From Caprimulgus europaeus (Eukaryota > Chordata > Aves > Caprimulgiformes > Caprimulgidae), in the NCBI GenBank assembly GCA_907165065.1, contig OU015539.1, positions 1,240,001 through 1,304,000 of the forward strand: a stretch of 64,000 bases of DNA, written 5' to 3'. The position numbers and the translations under genes were made by a program. How positions within the stretch are numbered: the first letter of the stretch is position 1; each line of letters opens with the position of its first letter. Positions 12,425-24,700 of the stretch are shown here, in pieces. Under the pieces are notes generated by a model, which saw only the letters and a program-made list of their open reading frames with translations, was not told the DNA's origin and did no database searches.

Positions 12425-12430
12425 TTTATT
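12425..12430 (-). terminator. NUP160: NUP160 poly(A) signal AATAAA
   Basis: The reverse complement reads AATAAA about 345 nt past the NUP160 stop codon, the only canonical signal in the 3' flank on that strand. Cleavage would fall near 12405-12415, so the 3' UTR is about 360 nt. Confidence 0.75.
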
Positions 12431-12771
12431 AAAGTTCATCCAAAAAAACCCACAACAATAAATAAAAGAAACGTCCAAACCCGCTGGGGCCGGGACAGGG
12501 CGAGGGGGCCGGGACAGGGCGAGGGGGACGGGGCGGCCGCGGCAACGGCTGCAGCCCAGAGCTCTGCTCAGCACCCAGAGGGGACAGGGACAGCGAGGGG
12601 ACACCTCCAGGTGCATCTCACCCGCCCCAAAATGGACCCTCACGGGGAAAAAAAGGGGATGGGGTCAGGTCCCCGGGGTGGGACGGGGTCAGGTCCTCGG
12701 GGACATCACCTTGGGGCAGAGCCAGGGCCCCGCGGGCGGTGGCCGAGGCCGGGAGGGTGACCGGGGTGCCG

Positions 12772-15700
12772 TTAGTTGCGGCGGTACAGGCGATCGCGGG
12801 TGGCCACGCTGACCTTCTCCTGGTAGTCCTCCATCTTCTCCTGCAGCTTCTGATAGAGCTGGGGGAGGAGGAGAGGTCAGAGATGAGCGCTCCCACCTTG
12901 TCCCAGCCCATCCCACACTCCCACCCCATCCCCACCTTTTGCTCAGGCAGGAACAGGCACAGGGCACCCCGTGGTGCTCCCTGCCACCCCCCTGTCCCCG
13001 AGCCGTTGTACCCACCACGATGTTGTGCTGGTTGGTGGTGCCCTCCCGCAGCGCCTGGAGCAGCTGGTCAATGGCGGTGTAGGGCAGCCACACCGTGGGG
13101 GCTGTGGCGGACAGCGGGAACTGGAGGGGAGAGGAACCTTTGTGTCACAATCCCAGACTGGTTGCTCAAAGCCTCATCCAACCTGGCCCTGAACACTTCC
13201 ACGGAGGAGCAGCCACAGCTTCTCTGGCCAACCTGGGCTAGGGTCTCACCACCCTCACACCAAGGAGTTTCTTCCTGATATCTAATCTAAACCTCCCCTC
13301 TGCCAGTTTCAAGCCATCACCCCTTGTTCTGTCCCTCCCCAGCCTTCCTGGAGCCCCTTCAGGTACTGGGAGCCACTGGAAGGTCTCCCTGGAGCCTTCT
13401 CTTCTCCAGGCTGAACAGCCCCAACTCTCTCAGCCTGTCCTCACAGCAGAGCTGCTCCAGCCCTGGCATCACCCTCGTGGCCTCCTTGGGACTGGCTCCA
13501 GTAGGTCCACGTCATTTTGATGCTGGGGGCCCCAGAACTGGAGGCAGCACTGCAGGTGGGATCTCACCAGAGCAAAGTAGAGGGGGACATCCCCTCCCTC
13601 ACCCTGCTGCCCACCCCTCTTTTGATGCAGCCCAGGACACAGTCAGCCTCCCAGGCTGCAGTCACACACTGCTGGCTCCTGTCATGCTCTTGGAAAAATG
13701 CTCTTCCCCTGAGCCACGGCGAGGAGGAGCCCCCAACCACAATGTCCCGACACCCACTTGTCCTATTGGTCCCACTACAAGGTCCCCTCTTCTCCAGGGT
13801 GGGTTTTTCTCCTGGAAGCACCTTCACCCAAACCAGGGGCACAATACCCCAACAGGATCTGCCCCAAGGAACGGTCCCAGGCACATCCCACGCTGTGGGA
13901 GCAGCTCAGCTCACCTCAATTCCAAAGTACTGGTGTCCTTTGCCCAGCACAGCGTCCACGTACTCCAGGACCAGATCCACGGCCTCCTCCAGCAGATCGT
14001 AATTCAGATACAGACGCAGCAGCTGGGCAGCATCCACCTTCTGTGAGCACAGAGGGACCATCAGCCAGGAAACATCAACCAGGAAACCTGGGAACCACCA
14101 CAACACCCAGAGGAACCTGCTCCGAGCCTCGAGACAGCCCCAAAGCATCTCCCACCCGTTCCCGGCGCTGGGAAGGGGAAGGTGGGGCAAAGCTCGACAC
14201 GAGGAGGTGCCTGTCAGAGCCAAGGTGACCCTGCAGCGCTGGGCCAGGCAGGTTTTTTGGCCAGCCTCTCCCTGTTCTCACCTTGTAGCTGTTAATGAGC
14301 CAGTTGGGCAGAGGGATCCCGTGTGCCAAGAGCTTGTTGATGACGCAGCGATGGTACAGGCTGTTCTGGGACGGGTAACGCTCCAAATAGGCCGACAGCA
14401 ACCGCCACGCTTCGTCTGTGGCACTGCAAGGCAATATCTCCCCTGGGGACGTGTGCCAGCAGCCTCTGCCACTGCCTGTGAGGCTGCAGTGTGCTCCAGG
14501 GGACCTGTCCCACTGCCTGGGCTCAGTGTGTGCCTGGCAAGGCGGGGTGTGCTGCGGACAGCAGCCTGGGCAGAGCGTGGTGACAGCAGGCTCTCCCGAT
14601 GTCCCAGTCCTGTGGGTCTGCTTTAAGGGGGTTTTAGGAACCTGTGACCCTGCAAAGCTTTCACCTCCAGAAATGACTCATTTTCACAGAGTGATTCTGT
14701 TCTTCTCCCCCATGGAGAAGGACCTACCTGGACTCCTTGGTGGTAACCAGTGCAGAGAGCTGGTTTGCTGCCAGCCAGTCCCAGGCCTCTGCCTGCGCTG
14801 CCTCCCCTCCCAGCTGCAGCTTGATGCACCTGCAAGACAAAGCAGCACAAAGGTGGGTGGCTGGCCCTGTCACCCTGCCTTGCCACAGCTGTCACAACAT
14901 CAAAGCCACCACTTCTAGGACCATTCCCAAGCAACAGCCATGAATTAGCTGGCTTGGCAGGAAAAAAACAGCTATTAGAGCGATTTCTAAGCTGCCCCGA
15001 GTGCCAGAGAGGAATTAATAAGGACTCTGAGGTGAGCAAGCTTTAGGGCCTGAGCTTGGGCATGAGACAGATGCCCTCAGTGGATCCATCCCCAGGAACA
15101 GGTCACAGCAGAGCTCCTGAACAACCCTGCAGGCACAACGCAGCTTCTGGGAGCACAAAGGAAAAGAAGAATCCCGGGGTGAGAGATAAGGCACGAGAGC
15201 AAACAGCTAGCACAGAGATCAGACAGGAGAGCAAGCACTCTGCCAACTGTTACTTGAGAGCCGCCCAACAGCTCAAACAGATCTTCTGTGAGCAGCTCAC
15301 GGGGCATCAGCAGGAGCGTGCCACGAGCCAGCTCGCCAGAAAGATCTCCAGATAACGGTTATGCTGGGTCAGGATCACCTGCAACTCTCAGATGCCAGCT
15401 CTCTCTCCTGAGACCAGGGAGAAGTTTCTCCCTTCCACTCCCTGTTCAGCAAGGTTCTCTTTATTTTCCCTTTCCTCAGCAAGTTCCACCTCAAAACCAT
15501 TCAGCCAGCAGCCAGGGCGAGCAGACAGGTCAGGACAGCGCTGGCTCCGGACCCCGGGGAGCTGGAAGCTGCACCCCGCCAAGCACCAGGCAGTGCAGGT
15601 CCCTCCAGCTGCACCTCACCCGGGGTGGGGAGGAGAAGGTTGTGACCTACTTGAAGGTGAGTCCCTCAAAGACGGGGGTCAAAGGCAGCTTGAAGGTTTG

Positions 15701-18700
15701 GCACAGGGTGATGGCCGTGTCGAAGAGGCCGGCCCGGACCAGGAGAGCAACCGTTTCCTCGGGCGTCGAGTTGCCTGCGGGGAAGGAGGAGCAGGTAAGT
15801 GCCTCTCCCAGTCACACCCCAGTGCTTACTGGGATCTCACCACACAGAATTCAGTGGCAGAGTTACAGCAGCATCGTGCTAAGAGCCTGATGTAAACCAC
15901 CCTGCAGCAGTACTCATCACATGGCTGGAGGCTTTCTTGGCCTCAGGAGCATCTCGTGAGCATCCAGGGATGGCACAAAGCAGCAGGGACCCACAGAGCC
16001 CTCCCTGATTAGGCTGGAGGGGGACATAGGTGGCAACAGATGGCCCGTTTCAGTGAGCAGGGAGGGGACAGCCTTGTCACAGGTGCAGCAGGCCTGTGTC
16101 CAAGGGAACAAGGCATCAGCTCAGCTCTGCCAGCGCAGGCAGGAGGTGAGATGAAACCGTGGCACTCTGCTCCCTGCGCCTCCAGTTTGCCCTCAAACCC
16201 GTTGTTTGATCCTTTTCCACCAATCCCTTACTGGGAAGTCATCTCCTCCTGATACTTACAGGGGAAAAATGTGCACAAGTCACATGAACTCACATCAGAG
16301 AGTTAATATACTCAATATACTTAAAGGGAGAACCTCATCTTTCTACTCCCTGACAAGGAACAACTCTGAAAGCCAACAGCATGGTGTGAAGCCAGATTGT
16401 CCAGGACAATCATTTAAGCAAGTGGGTTTTTTCTAGAAGTTTCCAATTCTTTTAAATCTGGAGGCAATTTCCAGCATGCCAAAAAGATGTCTTTTTGTCT
16501 CAACTCATGAGCTCAACCCCAGCCTCACACAGACCATTACTAGAGTTTGGCAAAGCCAAAAAACAGTGGAAAACTTTGAGGTTGTTTCTCCTGATCTGCC
16601 TTTCCGAAGCCGCTGAACTCGGTGGCAACATTTCACGCTAGGGAGGCAAACTGAAGGGTCCCTGTCAGCCCCTGGCTTTGACCCTGGGTTGGAACAAAAT
16701 CGCTGCTTCCTCACCTGAGCTACAACTGAAACAAACAGCAGCAGCTTCAGTAGCTGCAGCTTGAAGTAGCAAAAGGCTCGGGGGGAGTGAGAGGCGGCCG
16801 CGCCGCGTCCCTCGTACCTGCCACAGCCGCTGTCGACAGGTCGTGCTGCACCAGAGTCAGCCGGATCCGGGCCAGCACACACTCCTTCTCCAAATCCTCC
16901 AGCTCCAGGATCTCAATCTGTGGAGCTGCTGTAAAAGAGGGACACAAAGAGCTCTCAGCATTTAAAAAAGGGCTCCTTGGGCATTGTGCAATGTGTTTAT
17001 AATTCACTGCTATCCTCGGAGGAGCTGCCCCACAGAAAGCACCAGAGGGGAGGTCGGGTTTTGCTGCCCTTTCCTTGACCTGTGCCTCTTTCCTTGATCC
17101 AAACCTCCCATTCCTCCTCTATTTGAGATGTTATCTAGTGTTTGGTACCAGCTGCTGCTCTGACTGCCAGGCACATGCTACAGAATAGCTCCTTCAGAAA
17201 TAATGGCTTTAAAAATATCTGACCTTAAATGTTTCTGCCACAGCGCTGAGGATTACGATCTGACCAGACTCCACCACCCTGTGCTTTGGGAGACACAGGC
17301 AGAGTGGAGATCTTACCAGCAGAGACTCACTAGGTCAGGAGAGTTTCCAAGAGCACCAACACCCAGAGTCTTCACCAACTAGAAATTGCCTCATAAAGGC
17401 TTTTTCTTTTTTTTTTTTTAATTACAAGTTCTTTCCAGTGAAAGCAAAAGTGCTGACACAATTCAAACTGCAGAGGAGGGCAAGCAGAAGCTCCTTGGGG
17501 AATAGCTGTTGGGTGGCAGCACATTGCAACTGGGAGACACTAACACTGGGAGAGTTAACTACCTTACAGTCCCCCAAATTATTGATCTGACAGAGGTGAG
17601 AGCTGCCCTGAGCCATCTCCCAGCTTCCAGGGGAGCAGCAGAGCTCTGAGGCCAGGGGACAGGTCGCTCTCTGGTAAGAATCAGAGGAAGTACCAGGGTT
17701 GGGCACCTGCCTGGAACAGCTGTGCACTCCCCATCGTGGTTCCTCTTCGGGGATGCTCCAGGGCGCTCGTACTTGCAGGAAAAAGCAGAAAGAGGGTTTA
17801 TGCCCACCTGGTTTCCAAAGGACAGACTGCCTCGATACCATACAGTCCCAGCACCAGCTCTCTGTTTCAAGCCTTGATTTGAATCAGAGAAGCCACACAA
17901 CCACCTGGCAGTTCAGGTTACGTTTATCTCTGACTATCAGATACATGGCACAGCATGAGCTGATCAGGTTGTGGTCAGCACCTCCCCACAAACAGATCTG
18001 AAACTCAAACCACGCTCCAGTCATTCTCCTTTTAACCGGTATTCCATCCGTTTAGACTCCCCCAAAAACTCTGCTCTGTCTTCAAGAAAAGGTGATACAT
18101 TCCCCACCAGCCCCCTCCCAAAAGTTGTCCTGCTTCTACCCTGCTCCAAAAAGGGGCAATGACACAAGGGTGGAGGGTAGGAGTGATGTCTCCACTGAGC
18201 AGAGCAAGACAGCGCTGCACAAGCTGGCCAAGAAGAGGAGAGCAGATGAACAGAATCCTTTCTGTTCATCACATCAGAAAGGATTTTGGAAGCTCCTTCC
18301 CAAACCTACAGCTCTAAGTGTCCCCACAGTGAGTAGCTCAGCTCAGAGGCTTCATGGTGAAGCTGGGTGTTTCCTACCACAGCCCCAGAAGCTGGCTGCA
18401 CTATCCAGGCGTGCTCTGGGCGGATCAGTCGTAAGCAGTTAATGGCGGCGAGGAAACAATTTCCCTGCTTCTGGAGCCCTCGCAGCGTCCGCACCTCCCT
18501 GCCCAGCCGCATGCCGTACTCAAACATCACCGTTCCAGCTGAGGGGAGAAGGGGAATGCATCAAAACCCAGGAGAAGCCACCCCACAGGGGTAAGGGAAG
18601 CGGTGTCCCAGGCAGGGGGGGGTCACAAGGTGCCTCACCCTTGCGGTAGTTGTTGCGGTAGATGTGGAAAGCGTAGAGCAGCTCGTAGTAATTGTGGGTC

Positions 18701-21700
18701 ATCAGGTCCACGGCTCGAGCGTGCGACTCGATGATCCCCACGACCTGTGGCACACAGAGGCTCAAATGGGTGGATCATCTCTTTCAAGAGATGGTTTGTG
18801 TCCTGTTTCCTCCCAATGCAGGTTGATTACCTCGTTATGGAGGTTCACGTAGGGGAATTTCACCAGGTCCTGGAGCTGGGAGCGCTCGCAGAGAACCACC
18901 ACTAGCTGGCGTAGACAGTCCAGCTGCCTGCAGAGAGAGAAGCACAACCCTTCTGGAGGAGGGGGACAATCCCATCTCCAGCCTGCAGCTATGAAGCCAT
19001 GAATGTGCTGCTTTGAGATGAGCTCCATCGTTTTTTTCCAGCTTAGAAGCACGAGGTCCCTTCAGATTTCTCCTGTGCTGGAAACAGAGATCCTGGAAAG
19101 CAGAGATCCTCCCCTCTGCAAGGGTCTCTCAGGAAGGCAGTCTCCTTCCCTCAGTTTAGTAAGATTTTCTCCAGCCTCAATTAAAATTTCAGTGTTGGGC
19201 CCCTGACTCCAAGAAGGACCTGGAGGTGCTGGAGCGTGTCCAGAGAAGGGACCGGAGCTGGGGAAGGGTCTGGAGCACAAGTGTGCTGAGTTCCCGGCTG
19301 AGGGAACTGGGGGTGCTGAGCCTGGAGAAAAGGAGGCTGAGGGGAGACCTTCTGGCTCTGTCCAAGTCCCTTGGAGGAGGGTGGAGAGAGGTGGGGGTGG
19401 GTCTGTTCAACCAAGGACCAAGGGACAGGACAAGAGGAAATGGGCTCCAGTTGTGGCCAGGGCAGTTGAGATGGGATGTGAGGAAGAATTTCTTTGCTGA
19501 AAGGGTTCTGAGGCATTGGAAGGGGTTGCCCAGGGCAGTGGTGGAGGCCCCATTTGGCTCTTCCCTGAAACAACTTTTTTCTTCCCTCCCCAAGTTTCCT
19601 CCTTTGAGATGGTGCCCATCCCAGCTGTTCTCACAAAAACCAAGTATGCCTTTTTAAACACACCCTTACACAGGCTGAACACTGCCTCCTAACACAGCAG
19701 CCATGGCCCAGCCTGAAGCATCCTATCATCCCTTCAGTTTGATGGAAAAATCAGAGTATAAAGGCATTAAACTGTCACCTACCTGCTGGGATCTGGGTTT
19801 TGTGTTAAGGCTACATAGGCTTCCTTGTTGTGTCCCAAATCCAAGTGATGTTTGAAGATACAAGTCCTCAGAGTAGCCTGAGAACACCAAAGAGCACAAA
19901 CCAGCACGTTTTGAGTTATAAAACTAAAAAGAAAGCCCTGTGTAAGCTCCCTGAAGCAATATCTTGATGCAAAAGTGACACCTACCTGGCTCCTCCAGTC
20001 ATTTGCTGATTCCATGATAGCCAGGGTGGCCAGCTGGATGACCAGCTCTGGTAAACCCACCATGTCCAGCAAGCGCAGAACCTGGAGAAGACAACACTAG
20101 CACTGGCTGTGGCAGTCCTGAAGAATGGGTTGGGCTGATGAGAGCAGGTTTTTGTTTGCTTTTCTTTTTTAAGAGCTACTCTTGCCCTTACTAACCAGCA
20201 GTCAAAGATGTTGCCAGTGTTTCTAAGTGACTAGACTAAAAAAGGAAAGATTTGGGTAAGTGGCAGAGATCAGAATCAAATCCCAGCATAACAGGTCCAG
20301 GCTTTTCTAGAGGATTCACCTCTGCACATGGGAGCTCTCTGAAATGTTTCAGCATTGATGGTTGCAGCAAACCCCTGTGACAGGGAGGGAAGCAATTCCG
20401 TTCCCAAGGATGCACACAGCTGTACTGGAGAGAGAAGTTCCCTCTCCAGGGACACCTGACAATCCTTGTGTTTTCTGGATTTAAAAAATCAGGGAATCCC
20501 TTACCATCAGCCTCAGGTCCAAGCCTGCAGCCTGTCTGAACGATGGCATTATGCAAGGAGAAAGATCCTATCTCAATTTCAAGACATTCATTTTAATTTC
20601 CCTCAAAGCTTAATAACCTTCCCCTTGAGTGGTGTCTTACATCTAGCCTAGACATGTCAGGCTTCTGCCTCCAGCAGCTGGATCTCACCCTGCCTTTTTC
20701 TGCTGGATAACAAAGTTTTCTGCTCTCAGGAAACTAATAAGTGGAAAGTACCTAGCTTTCACACCACAGTCACCTCATCATCACCCCCTCAAAGAAAGTA
20801 AACAGACTCCACTGAGGTTTCACCTCCAAAAAATAACATATTCTCAGTCTCAAGTCACTTCCCCAAGAGCTGGGGTCCAAGCAGGAATTCCCTCTCCAAG
20901 CAGCACCTGTGTGGAACCACTCAGGACCGCGCACGCCGGCCGGCTCAGCCGTACCTTGTTGTAGTACTGCAGGCGTGGAGTGGAGACAATCTCACCCTCC
21001 TCAGGTTGGATCAGCCTGTCCAAGAACTCTTCTCTTCCCACCTCTGATGCAGCTTGGCAGAAACAATCCAAAGCCTGGAAGGAGAGCAGAAAGCAGCTTG
21101 TGTGTGCCCCTTGGGGACTGACCCAGCCTGCTGTACCGGTGAGAGGACAGCGCTGCCGGTTCCAGCTCCAGCACAGGAGACCTGCTGGCTCCAACCTAAT
21201 GAGAACTTCCCCAAGAGCAGATCCCACCATCCCACTCCAATCCCACCCTTTACCCAAAGGAAGCAGAGCTGGAAATGAACATTTCCTGACTTGCACTTAG
21301 AATCACAGATGGGTTTGGGTTGGAAGGGACCTTGAAAGGTCACCTAGTCCAACCCCCCCTGCAGTGAACAGGGACATCTTCAACCAGATCAGGAGATGAG
21401 GGCTTTACCTTGTGTCCCTCACCCATGACAAGGTAGCAGCGGCCCATCATGAAGCAGCAGGAGCCCATGTTCACGTGGCACCACGGCTGCAGCAGGCGAA
21501 TGTATTCCTGCAGGAGAGGAGGAACGAGAGGTTCGACTCAGGTCACCACCCGCTCGTGACCTGCAGGGACCCAGCACCAGAGGAAGGGTTAGGTCTCTAA
21601 CACCAAAGCACTATTTTGGTGGCTCCTTTTGCTGCAGAGTTCACACAAATCCCACTCTTCCAGCTTGAGGGTTGGTTTCTCCAGTCCCAAAGTCCCCTCG

Positions 21701-24700
21701 GTGCACAGATGGGGAGACATCCCCCACGTGCTCCTGGGAAGTAACCTGCTTTGAAGAGAATCATGGAATGGTTTGGGTGGGAAGGGACCTTGAAGCTCAT
21801 CCAGTCCCAACCCCACTGCCAGCAGCAGGGACACCTTCCACTAGACCAGGTTGCTCAAAGCCTCATCCAACCTGGCTGAGAACACTTCCAGGGAGGAGCA
21901 GCCACAGCTCCTCTGGCCAACCTGGGCCAGGGTCTCCCCACCCTCTAAATGAAAAATTTCCTCCTAATATCTGACCTAAATCTCCCCTCTTTTAGTTTAA
22001 AACCATTTCCCCTCGTTTGATACTGAATAGCTCCAGTGTCTGTACAAGGCACCTCTGAAACAGCACTCAACATCCCCCCAAAGTCAGACACGAGGTTCTC
22101 TACAACCGCTGGAAGCTGCTGGGAACCACAGAGGAAACATCACCCCGGCGTGCACAGAGCCTGCCCAGGAGGGTGCATGTGTGGAGGCAGTGGGAGAACA
22201 GTCAAAGCAGGCATGAGGAGAGCAGTATCCATGCAGCAGGGCAGGGGAGGGAGAGCAGCCAAGGAAGACCACGGATTACAGCATCAAAGTGACAGGCACG
22301 GGGTGGAGCGCTGGCAGCAGCAAGGCCATATGGCAAATAAAGCCCCGGGACGGACAGCAGCCAGGGCGATACGCCTCAGCCTGGCCCCGTGCCTGCTCTG
22401 TCAGGATAATGAGGGCTGCAAAGTGTCACTGCCTAGCAAGAAGTGGCTAGGAGACACGATGAAAACTCAAAAGCTGGCATCCCTTCTGCCTGGGAGACTG
22501 GTGTATGCTCTTCACACTGGGAGAAGCAGAGATGTCCCACTAGCAGGGCTCTGGGACTCAGTGGAAAAGCAGGAGGAGAAGCCAGGAACTGAAGGTAAAG
22601 CCAAATTTCACTGGCCAACCTGAATTTTCACGTGTGTGTAAGGCACCAGCACGTCCACCTCACCTACCCCAGCCACTGGTCCACTCAAAGCCACGTGGCA
22701 ACGAATCCTCCGAGCCTGGATTCACCCATCAGATCAGTCAGCTACAACAGACAAATCCCACCCCAGGCTTGCTCAACAGCTTGTCTTACAGAGTAAGTGA
22801 CAAAGAGAGGTCTGGCCCTCATCCCAGGCCACTGCTTTGCTCACTAGACCTCCTCTGTGCCTGCCTGTTACTTGCAGGGTGCTTCCTGCATCTCCACCTC
22901 TATTTGGGTCATCGTCGCGCTCGCACTCACAGCAAATCTGGCCTGAGCTGCCCGAGGTCAACGCGCTTAATCCGAGTTTACGTGACCGACTGGGATCAGC
23001 AAGTGCAACAGAAGGCAGAGGGGAGGAGGAAGAGCCCAGTTCCTGCAGAGATAAAAGTCTCACATCTCCTCGAGGCGGGACAGCAGCGAGGCGAAAGCAA
23101 TGCAAGGGAATCCAAAGCGCCACGCGAGCGCACACACGCCGGGAGGCAGAACGGCGCTGCCCAAACCGTCCTGCCATTTCCTGCCTCCAAAGCTCCACAG
23201 AGCTGACATTCTCCTCAGCAGCAAGATGAACACAAAAGAAAGTAATTCAGCCCCCAGGTGTAAGGGACTGGGAGAATAAAAGGTTCTGCTAAGCACAGGA
23301 AAAAACATCTCGCTAATAGCAGCCCTGCGTGCCTCGAGGACTCGCCGTCAGTCGGGGAATGGAACGCGGCACGTGGCGCTGCAGACAAGAAAGCGTGGGG
23401 TTCAGAACTAGAGCACCAGCAGCCACAACTTCCAAGCCCCTAAAAAGCATGGGAAGAAACAGTGAAGGAACAGTGGTCTGAAATACAGCACTCCATGGAG
23501 ACACCTGGAAAAGAGGAGTTCACTCGCCCTGCTGCCAGGATGTGGGAGCGCAGCCAGGGATGGAAAAGTGATGGATGTTTCCTACACCCTTTTTTACTAG
23601 GAAGGACATTTAAGAAACAGATGAGCCCTCCTGAAATGTGAAATAAACAGAACCATAGAATCCTTGAATGTTGTGAGTTGGACCCACCAGGATGATGGAG
23701 TCCAACTCCTGTCCCTGCACAGGACAAGCCCAACATTCACACCATGTCCCTGAGGGCCTTGGCCAAATGCTGCTGGAATCTTGTCAGGCTTGGGGCCATC
23801 AGCACCTTCCTGGGGAGCCTGTGCCAGTGCTCCACCACCCTCTGCCTCAAGAACCTTTTCCTCATGGCCAACCTCACCCTCCCCTGCCACATCTTCCTGC
23901 CATGTCCTCTGCTCCTGCCATTGGTGATTTCTAACAATTCTCCAACAGAATCACTCTTCCATGATCATTTCATGTGCAGGACAAACTTCCAGCCCCTTAT
24001 CTCCAGAAGAGAGACACGGGAGGGGAGCGCTTGGGAAGATCAGCTCATGTCCAAGCCCAGAGAGCAGCAAGCAGGGGAAAGCAGAACAAGCTCCAGCGAG
24101 TGGACAGATGATGTTTTGGGTAGTTTTCTCTAGGCTGCACCCAGAGCTCAGGCTGTGTCACACCTCTGCACCTGCTACTGGAAGAAACCCACGTGTGGAA
24201 AGAGACGATTGCTCTGCCCCGCTCGGCTCCCGCGAGAGCGGCAGCGTGAAGAACTCACCTGCAGCTGGGTGTACTGACAGCTCCCCATCAGGCACTCCGG
24301 GAAGAGGAAGCCAGGATTGCTGGGCCATCTGAGCAGAGGTTAAGGAACACAGGACAACCCAGTCTGGAGAGCTCGGAGAACTGGTCTGAAAGCTGGCATG
24401 CCTCTCCCGCTCAGTGGTGAGGGGGAAAGGAGAGATTAAGCTGTTCTTTGTACAAGTCATTATTCTGTAATAAGATTTATCCATATTAGAACAAAACCAT
24501 TAGTCCATCTAATCCACAACCACCCAAATCTTGTTACCCTTCCAAATCTCCCAGCATCTCACCTCGCTCAGTCAAGTTGCTGGAGCTCAGGGGCTTAAAG
24601 TCAAAAACTCAAATCCTTTATTGTGCACCTAAACGGGACAGATTCTGCCAAATCTTAAAATACCCTCAAATCCCATTAACACCACCAACAGCCACTTGTT

